DNA from: Nakamurella sp. PAMC28650
Lineage (GTDB): Bacteria; Actinomycetota; Actinomycetes; Mycobacteriales; Nakamurellaceae
Direction: 5' to 3'
Length of the DNA stretch: 64,000 bases
Assembly (NCBI RefSeq): GCF_014303395.1
Contig: NZ_CP060298.1
Location: 5,351,001-5,415,000 of the forward strand
Below are positions 62,002 through 64,000 of the stretch, one piece after another. Position 1 is the first letter of the stretch, and each line of letters starts with the position of its first letter. The translations under genes were made by a program, and so were the position numbers. The notes under the pieces were generated by a model. It did not search any database, had not been told where the DNA came from, and saw only the letters and a list, made by a program, of their open reading frames with translations.

Positions 62002-63729
62002 CTAGCCGCGCAGGGCGGACGCGAAGATTCCCGGCAGTTTCGCCCATCCCGGGTTCGCCGCGAACTGCGTCAACCGGCGTCCGGTGGTGGCCTGCGTCCG
62101 ATTGGTGACGAACCACGGCGGCTTCGGGGACAGGGTGAATTCACCGGCGCCCAGGGAGCGATGGGAGGGCCGGAACGGTCCCCGCACGACGGTCCGCTCG
62201 GCCCTGTCCAGCAGGAAGGCGTTGTGCACGATTCCGATCCCGCTCTGCACGTCGGACAGGATGTGCCCGGGAAAGGCCCCCCAGGTGGCCCGTGCCGTCA
62301 GGAATCCGAAGCCGGTCCAGGCATTGACGGCGACGGCCCCGTAGCGCAGGTCGGCGATGGTCTCGTCGAAGGCGGCGCCGGCCGCGCGCAGCGTGCGGGG
62401 ATGGGCGATGACGTTGACCCCGAGGGTGCCCACCAGGTCGTCGTTGGCCACCGCAACCGCGGCCCGGAGGAACGCCAGACCCGAGCCCGGGAGCTCCGTG
62501 ACGGCCAGCACGGGAGCGAAATACTCCGTGTTCAAAGCCTTTTCGCCCGCCGCCGACCGCACGCCGGTGATCAGCAGACGGCCGCCGTCCAGTGCTTCTG
62601 CCGCCGGGTAGCCGGCCTTGGCCGCGGCCACCCGCTGGTCGCTACCCGGGTAGTACGGCGCACGGTGGGGCGCACGGGACAGCGCCGAGCGCAACTGGGT
62701 CAGGAAGGCCTCCCGCTGCGGCCAGTCCGAGGACAGGATGACCACCTGCCCGGCGATGCAGTTGTAGCCGCCGTTGTGCAGTCGTTGGGTGGCCACGTGT
62801 TCCGCCTGGAAACGGAGGTCGGCCTTCGACCATTTCCCGGGAACGATGATCGTCGGCGAGACCCCGCCCAGCTCGCTGGTGATCTCCTTGTGCAACAACG
62901 GCTCCGCTGCACCGACGCGCACCGCGGCCCGGCGGGCCTCCCCTTCGATACCGGTGCCGAAGACGATCGCGTCGTGGCTCGCTGCGCTCCCGGTGATGTG
63001 CACGTGGGTGACCGACGGGTGATTCACCAGAAATTGGCCGACATCGGCTGCGCCGGTGACGATGCGCAGAAAACCGGCCTCGATCAGCGGGGCGAACGCC
63101 TTGTCGAACACGGGCAGGATCGGGGTGGTCACCGGGTTGAGCTTCAGCACCGTCACCCGGTTGTGGGCGAAGAGTTCGTAGACGACGTCGAGCAGCGGGA
63201 TCGAGGTGATGTTGCCGGCCCCCAGCACCACTCCGACGCCGCCGCCGACCGTGGGATGACGCTGACCCAAACCGGCACCGGAACGGACCTGCTGGGGGCT
63301 CACCCCCGGCTGCATCCAGACGTCGGCGGAGAATCCGTTGAGCAACAACACATCGAAGATGTTGTATGGCAGCGCCTTGACGGTGACCCGACCGCCCGGT
63401 GCGGTACCCAGTTCCACCCCGTCGACCGGGCTCCCACCGGCTTCCAACGCACGGAGACTCTCGGTCAGGGCCGAGAGCGAGGTCAGCACCGCATAGGGGC
63501 CGGACGTCCACTCCTCGCCCAGCAGCGGAGATGTGGCATCCAGGCCCTTGTAGGCGGCCGCCACCGAGACCCATTGCTCTGCGTCGGCCGCGACCGAGAC
63601 GGACAGCGCCTGCAGCAGCTCCCGGCGGCCGGAGAGCGGCAGGGCCGACCACCGCGCCGCGCCGGCGGTCAGCTCGGCCAACGCGGCGTCCGCCTGCGCG
63701 ATGCTCTGCTCGAAGATCTGGGCCGTCAT
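62002..63729 (-). CDS. Aldehyde dehydrogenase-family protein
   Basis: NAD(P)-dependent dehydrogenase of 575 residues, ATG 63729, longer than the usual 480-500. VVLGAGNITSIPLLDVVYEL is a nucleotide-binding segment, HVHITGSAASHDAIVFG corresponds to the FTGS-type loop, and SELGGVSPTII contains the general-base Glu. The catalytic Cys is in NGGYNCIAGQVVIL. The C-terminal 80 residues (RTVVRGPFRPSHRSLGAGEF) go beyond the common core. It converges with the cyclase gene 7 bases away. Confidence 0.87.
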   Translation of the reverse strand: MTAQIFEQSIAQADAALAELTAGAARWSALPLSGRRELLQALSVSVAADAEQWVSVAAAYKGLDATSPLLGEEWTSGPYAVLTSLSALTESLRALEAGGSPVDGVELGTAPGGRVTVKALPYNIFDVLLLNGFSADVWMQPGVSPQQVRSGAGLGQRHPTVGGGVGVVLGAGNITSIPLLDVVYELFAHNRVTVLKLNPVTTPILPVFDKAFAPLIEAGFLRIVTGAADVGQFLVNHPSVTHVHITGSAASHDAIVFGTGIEGEARRAAVRVGAAEPLLHKEITSELGGVSPTIIVPGKWSKADLRFQAEHVATQRLHNGGYNCIAGQVVILSSDWPQREAFLTQLRSALSRAPHRAPYYPGSDQRVAAAKAGYPAAEALDGGRLLITGVRSAAGEKALNTEYFAPVLAVTELPGSGLAFLRAAVAVANDDLVGTLGVNVIAHPRTLRAAGAAFDETIADLRYGAVAVNAWTGFGFLTARATWGAFPGHILSDVQSGIGIVHNAFLLDRAERTVVRGPFRPSHRSLGAGEFTLSPKPPWFVTNRTQATTGRRLTQFAANPGWAKLPGIFASALRG

Positions 63730-63951
63730 CGTCGTCCGCCTCTGCGCGTCGGTGGTACTCCTGGTGGTCCGTCCACCTTGCCACGAGTCCGGACCTCGCC
63801 CGACGATCCCCGAACCGTCCGGGTAGCAGGTGGGCCCCGGCCGGGCGCAGCGGGGCCGGGCGCAGCGGGGGGCCGCAGCGGGGCGCCGCGTCCGGGCCTG
63901 CGGCGTAGGGTTCCGGTCGGACTTCTTTCGAGCTGACAAGGACGGCATCTC

Positions 63952-64000
63952 ATGAGCGCGCAGACCTCCGGCCGGGAATGGCATCTGACCCGACGCCCCC
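63952..64000 (+). CDS. Probable NADPH-dependent oxidoreductase (MDR family), 3' truncated by window
   Basis: The frame from ATG 63952 runs off the end after 16 codons: SGREWHLTRRP. SREWHL-RP openings are typical of medium-chain NADP-dependent oxidoreductases of the curcumin/prostaglandin reductase type. Only this start is visible, so the call is tentative. The 222-base gap before it contains short GC-rich repeats (GGGCGCAGCGG-like) near 63838-63885. Confidence 0.5.
   Translation, partial: MSAQTSGREWHLTRRP

Overview
The window is high-GC DNA with dense gene packing, frequent ATGA/GTGA stop-start overlaps and many GTG starts. It carries an actinobacterial-type selenocysteine formate dehydrogenase, deazaflavin-type and sortase F-type proteins and a CHRD surface protein. 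I read it as a chromosomal segment of an actinomycete, possibly Nakamurella-like; the genus is a guess. No phage module, plasmid origin or CRISPR array was seen.

Region 1 (1-12.5 kb): a frameshifted glgX, a rhodanese, then a complete selenocysteine module. It holds selB, selA, tRNA-Sec and selD, plus a three-gene formate dehydrogenase operon whose catalytic subunit contains an in-frame UGA followed by a SECIS hairpin. The other genes make the Sec-tRNA, selenophosphate and elongation factor needed to read that UGA.

Region 2 (12.5-15.7 kb): two insertion sequences, ISAzo13-like and ISL3-like. The ISL3 copy has terminal inverted repeats and an 8-bp target duplication, and it splits a small reading frame.

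Region 3 (15.7-21.3 kb): an ANL-type ligase, a class F sortase with its probable CHRD substrate, a secreted beta-lactamase-fold protein, small proteins and tRNA-Arg(CCT).

Region 4 (21.3-31.9 kb): a catabolic island. It encodes P450, ferredoxin reductase, ferredoxin, ring-cleavage dioxygenase, FAH hydrolase, amidohydrolase, GntR regulator, cyclase-family hydrolase, enoyl-CoA hydratase and CoA transferase. A palindrome around ATTATGCATAAT occurs once in each of its three promoter regions, so it probably forms one GntR regulon.

Region 5 (32.1-36.4 kb): a rearrangement scar. A dihydrolipoamide acyltransferase (E2) gene and a GH26 glycanase gene are each cut in two, and the halves lie at opposite ends of a 3.3-kb segment in opposite orientation. 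Inverting that segment restores both genes to the codon. Inside it are a TetR gene ending in a 7-8 bp tandem repeat, a lipoprotein gene, and a LacI gene and the E2 fragment that are both missing their 5' ends.

Region 6 (36.8-54.5 kb): surface and regulatory genes. These include glycosyltransferases, a 933-residue secreted beta-propeller/LamG/PKD protein, an ACAD / PIG-L-methyltransferase fusion / GT2 cluster, DedA, TenA and a TPP-riboswitch NCS1 permease, a GAF-GGDEF-EAL protein and an MFS exporter.

Region 7 (54.5-64 kb): a PAS/GAF-GGDEF protein and a group of acyl-CoA and small-molecule enzymes (acyl-CoA synthetase, enoyl-CoA hydratase, VOC, SRPBCC, cyclase, aldehyde dehydrogenase). An oxidoreductase gene runs off the end.
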